Of a DNA stretch of 64,000 nucleotides, positions 17,734-25,477 are shown one piece after another. Positions within the stretch are counted from its first letter, which is position 1. Each line of letters begins with the position of its first letter. Both the position numbers and the translations under genes were made by a program. The stretch comes from CAZUMJ01 sp964621605. GTDB lineage: Bacteria > Actinomycetota > Acidimicrobiia > Acidimicrobiales > Iamiaceae. The notes under the pieces are model-generated. The model saw nothing but the letters and a program-made list of their open reading frames with translations, ran no database searches and was not told where the DNA came from. The DNA lies in contig CAZUMJ010000006.1 in NCBI GenBank assembly GCA_964621605.1, positions 42,749 through 106,748 of the forward strand, read 5' to 3'.

Positions 17734-19488
17734 GTGGACCCGGTCACTCCCCCGGCCCGCTGGTTCCAAGACAGGTTCCTGCGCTGCTCTGTCTCCCTCT
17801 ACCTCCTCGCCACCGCGACGCTGGTGCTGCTGCCGATGCCGCGGCTCAAGTGGCACTACGTGTACGTCCTCGACGATCCCGCAATCCACCTGAGCCTCGC
17901 CGAGAACCTCCTCCACCACGGCACGTGGGGAGTGACCGCAGGGCACTACCAGTCGGCCTCGTCAGCCCCAGCGTGGACGGCCCTGCTGGCGGTGCTGTTG
18001 CTCCCGTTCGGCTGGGCGCGCGACTACGTGCCGCTGCTCGCGAACATCGCCTGCGGCGTCGGCGTGCTGGCGGTGCTCGCCCACGTCGGCACGCCCCTGC
18101 GGCCGGCGTGGCGGAGACCGGTGCACGTACTCGCAACGGCCATGCTCGTGATGTTCGTGCTGTTCCTGCCCGGTCTCGCGGTCGTCGGCATGGAGCACTC
18201 GCTGCACTGCCTGCTCGTGGTGGTGGTGGTGCTCGCGTTCGAGAAGCGTTGGCGGGGCAATGCGGCGTGGGGCCCGCCGTGGCTGCCCTACCTCCTGCTC
18301 AGCGTCGCGGTGTTGACCCGCTTCGAGACGGCCTTCGTGGCGTTGGGGATCGGGCTCGGCATCCTGCTGCGCGGTGTGGGGCCGTGGGCCGAGCCGCGGG
18401 CCTCGTCGATCGCGGCCCGCCTGCGCGCGATCGTGCTCGTCGGCGTCGCCACCGCCGGACCGCTCGTGGGCTTCGCGCTCGTCAACCACCTCATGGGGCA
18501 GGGCCTGCTCCCCAACTCGGTGCTGTACAAGAGCCAGCTCACCGGGGTCGAGACGCCGCCCCTGTTCGATCTGACCGCACTCGTGAACCGAGCCTTCCAG
18601 GACCCGTTCCTGGCCGTGTTCTGGGCAGCCGCGTTGCTCTACCTCGCCGCCTGCCGTCCCGGCCGCAGCGCCAACGTGGTGCAGGCCACAGTCCTCGCGG
18701 TGGCCGTGCCGTTGCACGTCGTGCTGGCGCAGGTCGGCTGGTACGAGCGCTACCAGAGCTACCTGATCGTGCTCGGTGTGGTGTTCTTCTGCTCGGTTGC
18801 CAACGAGATCCTTCCGGCGCGGCGCGACGTGGCCTCGGACGCGCGCACTGGCGTTGACGAGACCGGGCCCGCACCAGTCGATCAGCCACTGGCCGAGCAG
18901 CCGCTTGCGGGGCGCCCGGTGGCCGGCCGCCTCGCGGTCGTGGCCCTCCTCGCGGCGATCCCGTTCGCGCACTACAAGATCATGTGGACGTGGAAGGCGC
19001 CCGGGTCGTCTTTCGACATGTACCAACAGCACGTCCTGGCCGGGCAGTTCCTCGGGAAGTACTACGACGGCAAGCCCATCGCCACAGGCGAGCTCGGCTA
19101 CATCAGCCTGCTCCACCGCGGTGGGATCACCGACCTCAACGGCCTCGGCGACTACGACGTGCTGCGCGCCCGCCAGGAGAAGCGAGTCACCCCGCAGTAC
19201 TGGTCGGACCTGAGCCGCGCACGCGGCTTCGACGTGGTGGCCGTCTACCCGCTCACCCTCGGCTTCGACGTGCCCCGCAACTGGATCCTCGTCGGGACCT
19301 GGGTCTCCGACGGGCCGCTGTTCACCGCGATCGACACGCGCTTCCAGTTCTGGGCAACCACCCCTGAGGCAGTCGCGCCGCTGCAGACAAACCTGACCGC
19401 GTTCGCCTCGCACCTCCCACCGAACGAGCACCTCGTGCTCGACAAGCTGGCGCAGTACCGGGCCGCCGTCATCGCCAAGGGGGGCTGA
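17734..19488 (+). CDS. Multi-spanning membrane protein, probable GT-C-type glycosyltransferase
   Basis: A 584-residue protein with about 10 hydrophobic segments in its first 470 residues and a soluble C-terminal region with a few aromatic-rich motifs. Just after the first segment is VYVLDDPAIHLSLAENLLHHGTWG, an acidic DD motif in the first outer loop as in GT-C glycosyltransferases that use polyprenyl-phosphate sugars. The donor and acceptor are unknown, and the GT-C assignment is inference from topology and this motif. I start at GTG 17734; the frame is open upstream but crosses arfB antisense. Confidence 0.75.
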   Translation: MDPVTPPARWFQDRFLRCSVSLYLLATATLVLLPMPRLKWHYVYVLDDPAIHLSLAENLLHHGTWGVTAGHYQSASSAPAWTALLAVLLLPFGWARDYVPLLANIACGVGVLAVLAHVGTPLRPAWRRPVHVLATAMLVMFVLFLPGLAVVGMEHSLHCLLVVVVVLAFEKRWRGNAAWGPPWLPYLLLSVAVLTRFETAFVALGIGLGILLRGVGPWAEPRASSIAARLRAIVLVGVATAGPLVGFALVNHLMGQGLLPNSVLYKSQLTGVETPPLFDLTALVNRAFQDPFLAVFWAAALLYLAACRPGRSANVVQATVLAVAVPLHVVLAQVGWYERYQSYLIVLGVVFFCSVANEILPARRDVASDARTGVDETGPAPVDQPLAEQPLAGRPVAGRLAVVALLAAIPFAHYKIMWTWKAPGSSFDMYQQHVLAGQFLGKYYDGKPIATGELGYISLLHRGGITDLNGLGDYDVLRARQEKRVTPQYWSDLSRARGFDVVAVYPLTLGFDVPRNWILVGTWVSDGPLFTAIDTRFQFWATTPEAVAPLQTNLTAFASHLPPNEHLVLDKLAQYRAAVIAKGG

Positions 19489-19530
19489 AGGCCCTGACCG
19501 ACGTGGCGAACGCCGGTCTACGCTCCGGCG

Positions 19531-20739
19531 ATGGACTTCGCCTTCAGTGCCCGGTGCGACGAGCTGCGCGAGACGCTCCTCGCCTTCATGGACTCCCACG
19601 TCTACCCGGCCGAGGCCGTCGCCCGCGAGCAGATCCGTGCGTCAGGCGACCCGCACCACCACCCCGAGGTGATGGCCGACCTCAAGGCCGAAGCGCGTCG
19701 CCTCGGGCTGTGGAACCTCTTCCTGCCGCACCGCACCGAGTGGACCGACGGCCTCTCGAACCTCGACTACGCCCCGCTCGCCGAGATCATGGGCCGGTCA
19801 CCGCTCGGGTCCGAGGCGTGCAACTGCTCGGCGCCCGACACCGGCAACATGGAGATCCTCACCATGTTCGGCACCCCCGAGCAGCAGGAGCGCTGGCTCC
19901 AACCGCTGCTCGAAGGCGAGATCCGCTCCGCGTTCGCGATGACCGAGCCGGCGGTCGCGTCGAGCGACGCAACCAACATCGCCTGCGAGATCCGCCGCGA
20001 CGGCGACGACTACGTCATCAACGGCCGCAAGTGGTGGATCTCCGGCGCCGCCGATGCGCGGTGCGCGGTGTACATCCTCATGGGCAAGACCGACCCGACG
20101 GCCCCCATGCACCTGCAGCAATCGATGGTGCTCGTCCCCACCGACACGCCAGGCATCACGAACGTCCGGTCGCTCCCCGTGTTCGGCTACCTCGACCAGG
20201 AAGGGCACTGCGAGCTGCTGTTCGAGGACGTGCGCGTCCCGGCCAGCAACGTGCTCGGGCAGGAAGGTGGCGGCTTCGCGATCGCCCAGGCCCGCCTGGG
20301 GCCGGGGCGCATCCACCACTGCATGCGCGCCATCGGCGTCGCTGAGCGTGCCCTCGAGCTGATGTGCCGGCGGGTCACCAGCCGGGTCGCGTTCGGCAAG
20401 CCGCTGGCCGAACAAGGCGTCATCCGTGAATGGATCGCGGACAGCCGCATGGAGATCGAACAGGCCCGGCTCCTCACCTTGAAGGCCGCCTACCTGATGG
20501 ACACGGTGGGCAACAAGGGCGCCCGCACCGAGATCGCGGCGATCAAGGTCGTCGCCCCGAACGTGGCGTTGCGGGTCGTCGACCGGGCGATCCAGGCGCA
20601 CGGTGGCGCCGGGGTGAGCGACGACTTCCCGCTCGCAGCCATGTACGCCGGGCTGCGCACGCTGCGCCTCGCGGACGGCCCCGACGAGGTGCACCGTCGC
20701 ACGGTGGCGCGCCGGGAGTTGCGTCGGTACGCGGACTGA
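19531..20739 (+). CDS. Acyl-CoA dehydrogenase
   Basis: A 402-residue acyl-CoA dehydrogenase, normal length. Motifs in order: [16 protein letters not shown] for FAD/substrate binding, [23 protein letters not shown], the helical domain with [21 protein letters not shown], and the C-terminal [31 protein letters not shown]. This pattern is closest to the ACAD10/11-like branch. It should oxidise an acyl-CoA to the 2-enoyl-CoA and pass electrons to ETF. No ribosome site is evident before the ATG. Confidence 0.93.
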   Translation: MDFAFSARCDELRETLLAFMDSHVYPAEAVAREQIRASGDPHHHPEVMADLKAEARRLGLWNLFLPHRTEWTDGLSNLDYAPLAEIMGRSPLGSEACNCSAPDTGNMEILTMFGTPEQQERWLQPLLEGEIRSAFAMTEPAVASSDATNIACEIRRDGDDYVINGRKWWISGAADARCAVYILMGKTDPTAPMHLQQSMVLVPTDTPGITNVRSLPVFGYLDQEGHCELLFEDVRVPASNVLGQEGGGFAIAQARLGPGRIHHCMRAIGVAERALELMCRRVTSRVAFGKPLAEQGVIREWIADSRMEIEQARLLTLKAAYLMDTVGNKGARTEIAAIKVVAPNVALRVVDRAIQAHGGAGVSDDFPLAAMYAGLRTLRLADGPDEVHRRTVARRELRRYAD

Positions 20740-20742
20740 CCG

Positions 20743-21669
20743 TCAGTGGTAGTACCCGCCGCGCAGGTGGTCGGCCACCCACGCGGCCAGCTCATAGTCG
20801 CTGGCCGACACCACGCTCGACGCAGCCGGCTGTGGCGGGCACGGCGGTGCCTCGGCGACGACTGTGCCCGCGCCGATCTCACGTCCGGTGTGCAGCTCGA
20901 ACACCCGCATGTCCACGCGCTCCGGGTACAGCGTGAATGCCACGCCGGCTGCGGTCTTGCAGGTCGGTCCGGCGGGCAGCGTGTCGCGCCGATGCGGGAT
21001 CGCGCACACGAGCACGACGGAGTCTCGTCCGATGCCGTGGAGGAAGCCCTCACCCGGGTCGGGAGTCTTGTCACCCGACAGGAGGTTGACGCTCCCCACC
21101 AACGTCTCGCGCCGGTACCGGGGACGCACCACCTGGGCGTACTGGCGGTCGTCCCCTTCACGGAGCGGGTGGAAGTCCTCGACCGGCTCGAAGCTGTGCC
21201 CGTCGGTACCGACGGTCGAACAGAGTCGTTCCATCAGCGTGCCGACGTCGCTCAGGGCACTCCCGTCGAGGTCCGGGGTGGTGGTCCCCGTGTAGTCGGA
21301 GTCGCCCGGCATCGGGATGTGGCGCATGGTGAACCGCGGCGTGGTGGTGCTGGGAGTGCGCCCGAGGAACATGACGGCCACGAGCCCCACCGCTGCGAGC
21401 AGCACCACGCCGACGACGAGGGCCAGCCCCACGATCACCGCGACGTTGCGACCGGACGAACCCGGTGGCGGTGGCACGGCCCCGTAACCCCCGGGCCAAG
21501 GTTGATAGCCCGGCGGCGGACCAGACGGCGGCACAGCCCCGTGGCCTGACGGCCACGGCTGATACCCAGACGGCGGCACGGGCGGCACCATCGGGCCCTG
21601 CGAACCGGACGGAGGCGGGGTCACCTGAGGTTCGGATGGGCCTGGCGGGGTCGCCTCGCCGTCATGCAT
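20743..21669 (-). CDS. Proline-rich single-pass membrane protein, unknown
   Basis: A 308-residue protein. Residues 1-80 are Pro, Gly and Tyr rich with repeated GYQPWP units; one membrane segment (VAVIVGLALVVGVVLLAAVGLVAVMFLG) follows, and the remaining 190 residues are probably outside the cell with four scattered Cys. This is the layout of many actinobacterial DUF proteins with an N-terminal disordered cytoplasmic region. I do not recognise the outer domain. ATG 21669 has GGAG about nine bases upstream. It overlaps the end of nhaA by eight bases, and its stop lies three bases from the end of the convergent acyl-CoA dehydrogenase gene. Confidence 0.75.
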   Translation of the reverse strand: MHDGEATPPGPSEPQVTPPPSGSQGPMVPPVPPSGYQPWPSGHGAVPPSGPPPGYQPWPGGYGAVPPPPGSSGRNVAVIVGLALVVGVVLLAAVGLVAVMFLGRTPSTTTPRFTMRHIPMPGDSDYTGTTTPDLDGSALSDVGTLMERLCSTVGTDGHSFEPVEDFHPLREGDDRQYAQVVRPRYRRETLVGSVNLLSGDKTPDPGEGFLHGIGRDSVVLVCAIPHRRDTLPAGPTCKTAAGVAFTLYPERVDMRVFELHTGREIGAGTVVAEAPPCPPQPAASSVVSASDYELAAWVADHLRGGYYH

Positions 21670-22924
21670 GCGCACCGCTCCTTCGAACGAGCAAGACCGC
21701 GCCACCCGCGCTTGCCGCAACCACGGACCCGAGGAGGATACCGAGGGTCGCGGCCGTCGCGAGGGGGCCTCCAGCCGGGTCGGAGGCGAACGCCAAGTCG
21801 GTCACGAACAACGACATGGTGAACCCGATCCCCGCAAGCAACGCCACCCCGACGAGCTCTCGCCAAGAAGCACCGCGGGGAAGGTCTGCAACCCCCACGC
21901 GCACCGCCAGCCACACCGTCCCGGCAACGCCGATCGCCTTGCCCGCCACCAGGCCAACCGCTACCGCAACGCCGACTCGCGCATGCCCCTCCCAGCCGCC
22001 GCCGAGCGCCACGCCAGCGTTCGCCAACGCGAACACGGGCACCACCACGAAGCTGCTCCACGGGTGCAGGCGCGCCGCGAGCCGCTCACCGACCCCCGGC
22101 GGCGCGAGCAACCCGAACGCGACCCCGGCGAGCGTGGCGTGCACCCCGGACTGCCACGTGGCGAACCACACCAGCACGCCCAGCGCCACGTACGGCCACG
22201 CCACTCTCACCCGTGCACGTATGAGCAGGGGCACGCACCCAACGCCGACGAGCGCTGCCGCCAGCCACTCCCACCGCAACGCACCCGCGTAGAACACCGC
22301 GATGACGACGATCGCGCCGACGTCGTCGACGATCGCCAGCGTCAGGAGGAACACCTTCAGCGACGGCGGCACCCGACGCCCGAGCAGCGCCACCACCCCC
22401 AGTGCGAACGCGATGTCTGTCGCCATCGGGATGCCCCATCCATGTGCACCGGGGCCGCCCGCGACGACGAGCGTGAACAGCAGCGCCGGCACCACCATCC
22501 CGCCCAGCGCGGCGACCGCAGGCAGCAACGCGGCGCGCCGGTCGCGGAGCTCGCCGACCGTCCACTCCCGACGCAGCTCCAGGCCGATGACGAAGAAGAA
22601 CACGGCCATGAGCCCGTCGTTCACGAGGTGCACCGGCGAGGTCGCCTGCCGCCACGGCCCGACGAGCACCTCGAGGTGGCGGTGCCAGACCGATGAGTAC
22701 GAGCCCTTCCACGGCGAGCTCGCCCACGCCAGCGCGACGAGGGTGGCCCCGAGCAGCACGATCCCACCCGATGCCTCGATCGACACGAACCGGCGGACGG
22801 CGTCGGCGACGCGCGCTCCCCGGTCGCGCCCACGACCGCCAGGACCGCGCACACCACCACCACGACGGGAGGCGCCAGGGCCCACCTCCCAGGCGCGGTC
22901 TCGTGCGGGGTCGGGGTCGGACAC
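21662..22924 (-). CDS. nhaA: Na+/H+ antiporter NhaA
   Basis: A 420-residue NhaA antiporter. The signature FFFVIGLELRREWTVGELRD and the ion-binding pair in AIVDDVGAIVVIA (equivalent to Asp163/Asp164 of E. coli NhaA) are present, as is TDIAFALGV around the Asp133 position. It exchanges internal Na+ for external H+ and maintains pH and sodium balance. It starts with GTG 22924, with AGGA upstream. The first roughly 45 residues are a basic, Gly-rich extension. Confidence 0.95.
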   Translation of the reverse strand: MSDPDPARDRAWEVGPGASRRGGGVRGPGGRGRDRGARVADAVRRFVSIEASGGIVLLGATLVALAWASSPWKGSYSSVWHRHLEVLVGPWRQATSPVHLVNDGLMAVFFFVIGLELRREWTVGELRDRRAALLPAVAALGGMVVPALLFTLVVAGGPGAHGWGIPMATDIAFALGVVALLGRRVPPSLKVFLLTLAIVDDVGAIVVIAVFYAGALRWEWLAAALVGVGCVPLLIRARVRVAWPYVALGVLVWFATWQSGVHATLAGVAFGLLAPPGVGERLAARLHPWSSFVVVPVFALANAGVALGGGWEGHARVGVAVAVGLVAGKAIGVAGTVWLAVRVGVADLPRGASWRELVGVALLAGIGFTMSLFVTDLAFASDPAGGPLATAATLGILLGSVVAASAGGAVLLVRRSGAHA

Positions 22925-23037
22925 GGTTCCTCCGAGGGGTCGACGAAGCAGCCGCCGACCAGACTTCCCGGCACACCGGGTGCCATCCTACGGCGACGTG
23001 GCAGACCGCCGCCCGCCCGCCGTGCGAGGATCGGGCC

Positions 23038-23799
23038 ATGGCGACTGCTTCTCCCGACCCCACCTCGCGCGGCACCGCGGTCGTGACCGGGGCATCCTCA
23101 GGTATCGGGGCGGCGTGCGCCGTAGCGCTGTCGGCGTCGGGGTTCGAGGTGGTGTTGGGAGCACGCCGCCTCGACCGGCTCGAGGAGGTTGCTGCGCGCT
23201 GCACCGGGCCCACCCGGGTCTTCCCCCTCGACGTCACAAACGACGCCTCGGTCGCCGCCTTCGTCCAATCCACCGGCGCCTGCCGCGTGCTGGTCAACAA
23301 CGCGGGTGGCGCGCTCGGGCTCGACCCCATCGCACACGCCGACCTGGCGCTGTGGCAGCGCATGTACGACACGAACGTGCTCGGCACGCTGCGCATGACC
23401 CGGGCGCTGCTCCCGGCGCTCGAGGCATCCGGCGACGGACACGTCGTGCTGATCACCTCCGTCGCGGGCATCGAGCCCTACCAGGGCGGGGGCGGCTACA
23501 ACGCCGCCAAGTTCGCTCAGCACGCGCTCGCCGAGGTGCTGCGTCGTGAAACCCTCGCGCAGCCCATCCGGGTGAGCGAGATCCAACCCGGCCTCGTCGA
23601 GACCGAGTTCTCGCTCGTGCGCTTCGACGGCGACGCCGACCGTGCCGCCGCGGTCTACGAAGGGCTCACCCCGCTGCGCGCAGAGGACGTCGCCGACCTC
23701 GTGGCATTCACCGTCACCCGACCCAGCCACGTGAACCTCGCCACCACGCTGCTCCTCCCCCGCGACCAGGCCACCGCGCGCATGACCCACCGCTCCTAG
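23038..23799 (+). CDS. Short-chain dehydrogenase/reductase (SDR)
   Basis: A 253-residue classical SDR. It has the nucleotide-binding TGASSGIGAA, the NNAG motif in VLVNNAGGALGL, the catalytic Ser in LITSVAGIEP and the YNAAK active site. The sequence after the active site (RVSEIQPGLVETEFSLVRF) resembles YdfG-like NADP-dependent 3-hydroxy acid dehydrogenases. It should oxidise or reduce a small hydroxy or keto compound. ATG 23038 has GAGG upstream. A 31-base stretch at its 3' end is repeated downstream (separate entry). Confidence 0.92.
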   Translation: MATASPDPTSRGTAVVTGASSGIGAACAVALSASGFEVVLGARRLDRLEEVAARCTGPTRVFPLDVTNDASVAAFVQSTGACRVLVNNAGGALGLDPIAHADLALWQRMYDTNVLGTLRMTRALLPALEASGDGHVVLITSVAGIEPYQGGGGYNAAKFAQHALAEVLRRETLAQPIRVSEIQPGLVETEFSLVRFDGDADRAAAVYEGLTPLRAEDVADLVAFTVTRPSHVNLATTLLLPRDQATARMTHRS

Positions 23800-23841
23800 A
23801 CACAGCCCTCCTCCTCCCCCGCGACCAGGCCACCGCGCGCA
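23752..23841 (+). repeat. 31-base direct repeat at the 3' end of the SDR gene
   Basis: Bases 23752-23782, which encode LLLPRDQATAR in the SDR, recur exactly at 23811-23841, 59 bases further on and past the stop codon. The downstream copy is non-coding. The most likely origin is a local tandem duplication whose spacer then diverged. Confidence 0.9.
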
Positions 23842-23927
23842 GGACGTAGGGAACGTCGTCCCCGCGTGCAGACCCGCCGGGCGGCTGCGCACCGCGGCCG
23901 GCGACGAGCCGCGAGACTGGGTGCCTC

Positions 23928-24464
23928 ATGGATCCCGACCTCCCCTCCGACGACCCGGACGAACCCGACGACCCAACCGTCGTGCCCAAACCCGACGAGC
24001 TCCTCGCGCTGCACGACGTCACCGAAGAGATGTTCGAGACGCTGCGCGCCTGGTTCGACGTCCCGTCGAGCGTCACCCTCGACTTGCGCTCCGTCGACTC
24101 CGCCGTCACCGAACTGGGCGACCCACTCCTGATCGCGGCGATGGCCATGCGCAAGCTGCAGGCGCTCCACCTGCTCGCAACGCCGGGCGTGATGACCACA
24201 ACTGACGTGGTGGTGAACCTTGTCAGCGACCTCGGACGCGCCCTCCATCAAGCGCCGGGCATGCGCCTGAAGGTGCAGGCCGCCGAGGCCGACTGGGATG
24301 CCGAGTTCGCCCGCCTTGCCGGAGGCAACCCGCCCGAGGGCCCGACCTCGACAGAGGAAGCGGACGAAGAAGCCGACCGCTTCGAGGCCCTCCACGGATG
24401 CCTCATCATGGCGGTGCATGCGGTGCTTCGGGTCAGCGACGGCGAGATCCGCTACCTCGTGTGA
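23928..24464 (+). CDS. Unknown acidic protein
   Basis: A 178-residue protein without signal peptide or membrane segment that I do not recognise. The first 25 residues are Asp/Pro rich and probably disordered (DPDLPSDDPDEPDDP); the middle is helical (FETLRAWFDV; LIAAMAMRKLQALHLL), and there is an acidic stretch near residue 145 (TEEADEEADRF). ATG 23928 begins a reading frame with high third-position GC, which supports coding. It stands apart from its neighbours, and a G-rich hexanucleotide run begins right after its stop codon. Confidence 0.65.
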   Translation: MDPDLPSDDPDEPDDPTVVPKPDELLALHDVTEEMFETLRAWFDVPSSVTLDLRSVDSAVTELGDPLLIAAMAMRKLQALHLLATPGVMTTTDVVVNLVSDLGRALHQAPGMRLKVQAAEADWDAEFARLAGGNPPEGPTSTEEADEEADRFEALHGCLIMAVHAVLRVSDGEIRYLV

Positions 24465-24490
24465 GGGCGGGGGCGGGGGCGGGGGCGAGG
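24465..24490 (+). repeat. G-rich GGGCGG-type run, possible G-quadruplex
   Basis: Directly after the stop codon of the preceding gene, runs of three to five G separated by single C or CGA repeat with a six-base period. Four or more G-tracts with short loops satisfy the usual G-quadruplex pattern on the + strand. It lies between two convergent genes, where it could affect transcription termination. Confidence 0.6.
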
Positions 24491-24500
24491 GCGAGCAGGC

Positions 24501-25010
24501 TCAGCGCGGCAGCACGAGGGCCGACACGCTCGTTCCCGTGGGCGCCGACGTGAACGTCACCTCGTCGGCCAGGTACTGCACCAACGGGATGCCCAACCCG
24601 CGCTCGTGATCGAGGCGCGTCGGGTCGTGCGCTGGCGGATGCGGTGCATCGTCGCTCGGCACGAACCCCTGGCCGTGGTCACGCACGATCACCTCGACGC
24701 CCCGGCGATGCGCACGGCACATGATGTGCACGAGGCCCGCCGCGTCGAGCAGCGCCGCGTCGAGCTGCAACCCGGCACGGGTCGCGCCGGCACGGCCGGC
24801 GCCCTCCTGTTGGCCGAGCACAGCCGCGGCGGCACGCCAGTTCGCTTCCATCGCGTTGGTGCACATCTCGGAGACGACAAGGCGCAGATCGCCGATGCGA
24901 CCCTCGTCGAGGTCGGAGACGAGCGCTGCGGTCGCCCCGACGACGAGTCGCACCAGCGCGAGGTGCGTCGGACGGGACGGGATCGCGAGGGAGACCGGCC
25001 CGTCGGACAT
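24501..25010 (-). CDS. Anti-sigma factor-type ATP-binding protein (RsbW/SpoIIAB-like)
   Basis: A 169-residue protein with a GHKL ATPase fold of the HATPase_c_2 type: the N-box is LRLVVSEMCTNAMEA, the G1 motif is VRDHGQGFVP, and RGLGIPLVQYLADEV is the G2 region. Such proteins bind a sigma factor and phosphorylate a STAS partner on Ser. It lies nine bases after the stop of the STAS gene. In Streptomyces the pair next to the MrfA-type helicase is BldG and its anti-sigma partner (SCO3549/SCO3548, from memory), so the same partner switch is likely here. The sigma factor it controls is not in this window. Confidence 0.88.
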   Translation of the reverse strand: MSDGPVSLAIPSRPTHLALVRLVVGATAALVSDLDEGRIGDLRLVVSEMCTNAMEANWRAAAAVLGQQEGAGRAGATRAGLQLDAALLDAAGLVHIMCRAHRRGVEVIVRDHGQGFVPSDDAPHPPAHDPTRLDHERGLGIPLVQYLADEVTFTSAPTGTSVSALVLPR

Positions 25011-25019
25011 GCCGTCTCC

Positions 25020-25355
25020 CTAACCCGCCACCGCGTCTGCAATGGAGTGGTGCACCGAGAACACCGCGTCGAGCCCGGTCGCCACGAGCACCTTCGTGAT
25101 GCGATCGTTCGTGCAGACGAGGCGCAGGTCGCCACCTGCGCTGCGCGCCCGCTTGCGTGCGCCGATCAGCACTCCCAGCCCGGTGGAGTCGAGGAAGTCG
25201 ACGCTGTCGAGGTCGACGACCAACTGCGCCGAACCGGCACCCGCCAGCTCCAAGAACCGTGCCCGCATGCTGGGGACCGTCGCCACATCGACCTCGCCGC
25301 GCAACGCGACCACAGACCACGCACCGTGCTGCGACACGCCGAAGCTGAGATCCAT
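25020..25355 (-). CDS. STAS-domain anti-sigma factor antagonist (BldG-like)
   Basis: A 111-residue STAS protein of the SpoIIAA/RsbV family. The phosphorylatable Ser is Ser57 in VDFLDSTGLGVLIGARKRAR, the same motif and residue number I recall for BldG. Unphosphorylated, it would bind the anti-sigma partner and release the sigma factor. ATG 25355 has AAGGAG nine to ten bases upstream. The open frame continues far upstream without coding character, so I reject longer forms. It is divergent from the helicase gene, as in Streptomyces. Confidence 0.93.
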   Translation of the reverse strand: MDLSFGVSQHGAWSVVALRGEVDVATVPSMRARFLELAGAGSAQLVVDLDSVDFLDSTGLGVLIGARKRARSAGGDLRLVCTNDRITKVLVATGLDAVFSVHHSIADAVAG

Positions 25356-25477
25356 CCCGCTGTGCTCCTTGGGTCCGGTCGGGGTTGTCGCGGCACGCCA
25401 GGTGCCACGAACCCTATCCGCCCAGGCACGTACCTCTGCTGCACGCCCGCGGCCGCAGAGCTGCGAGAGTGCACCAC

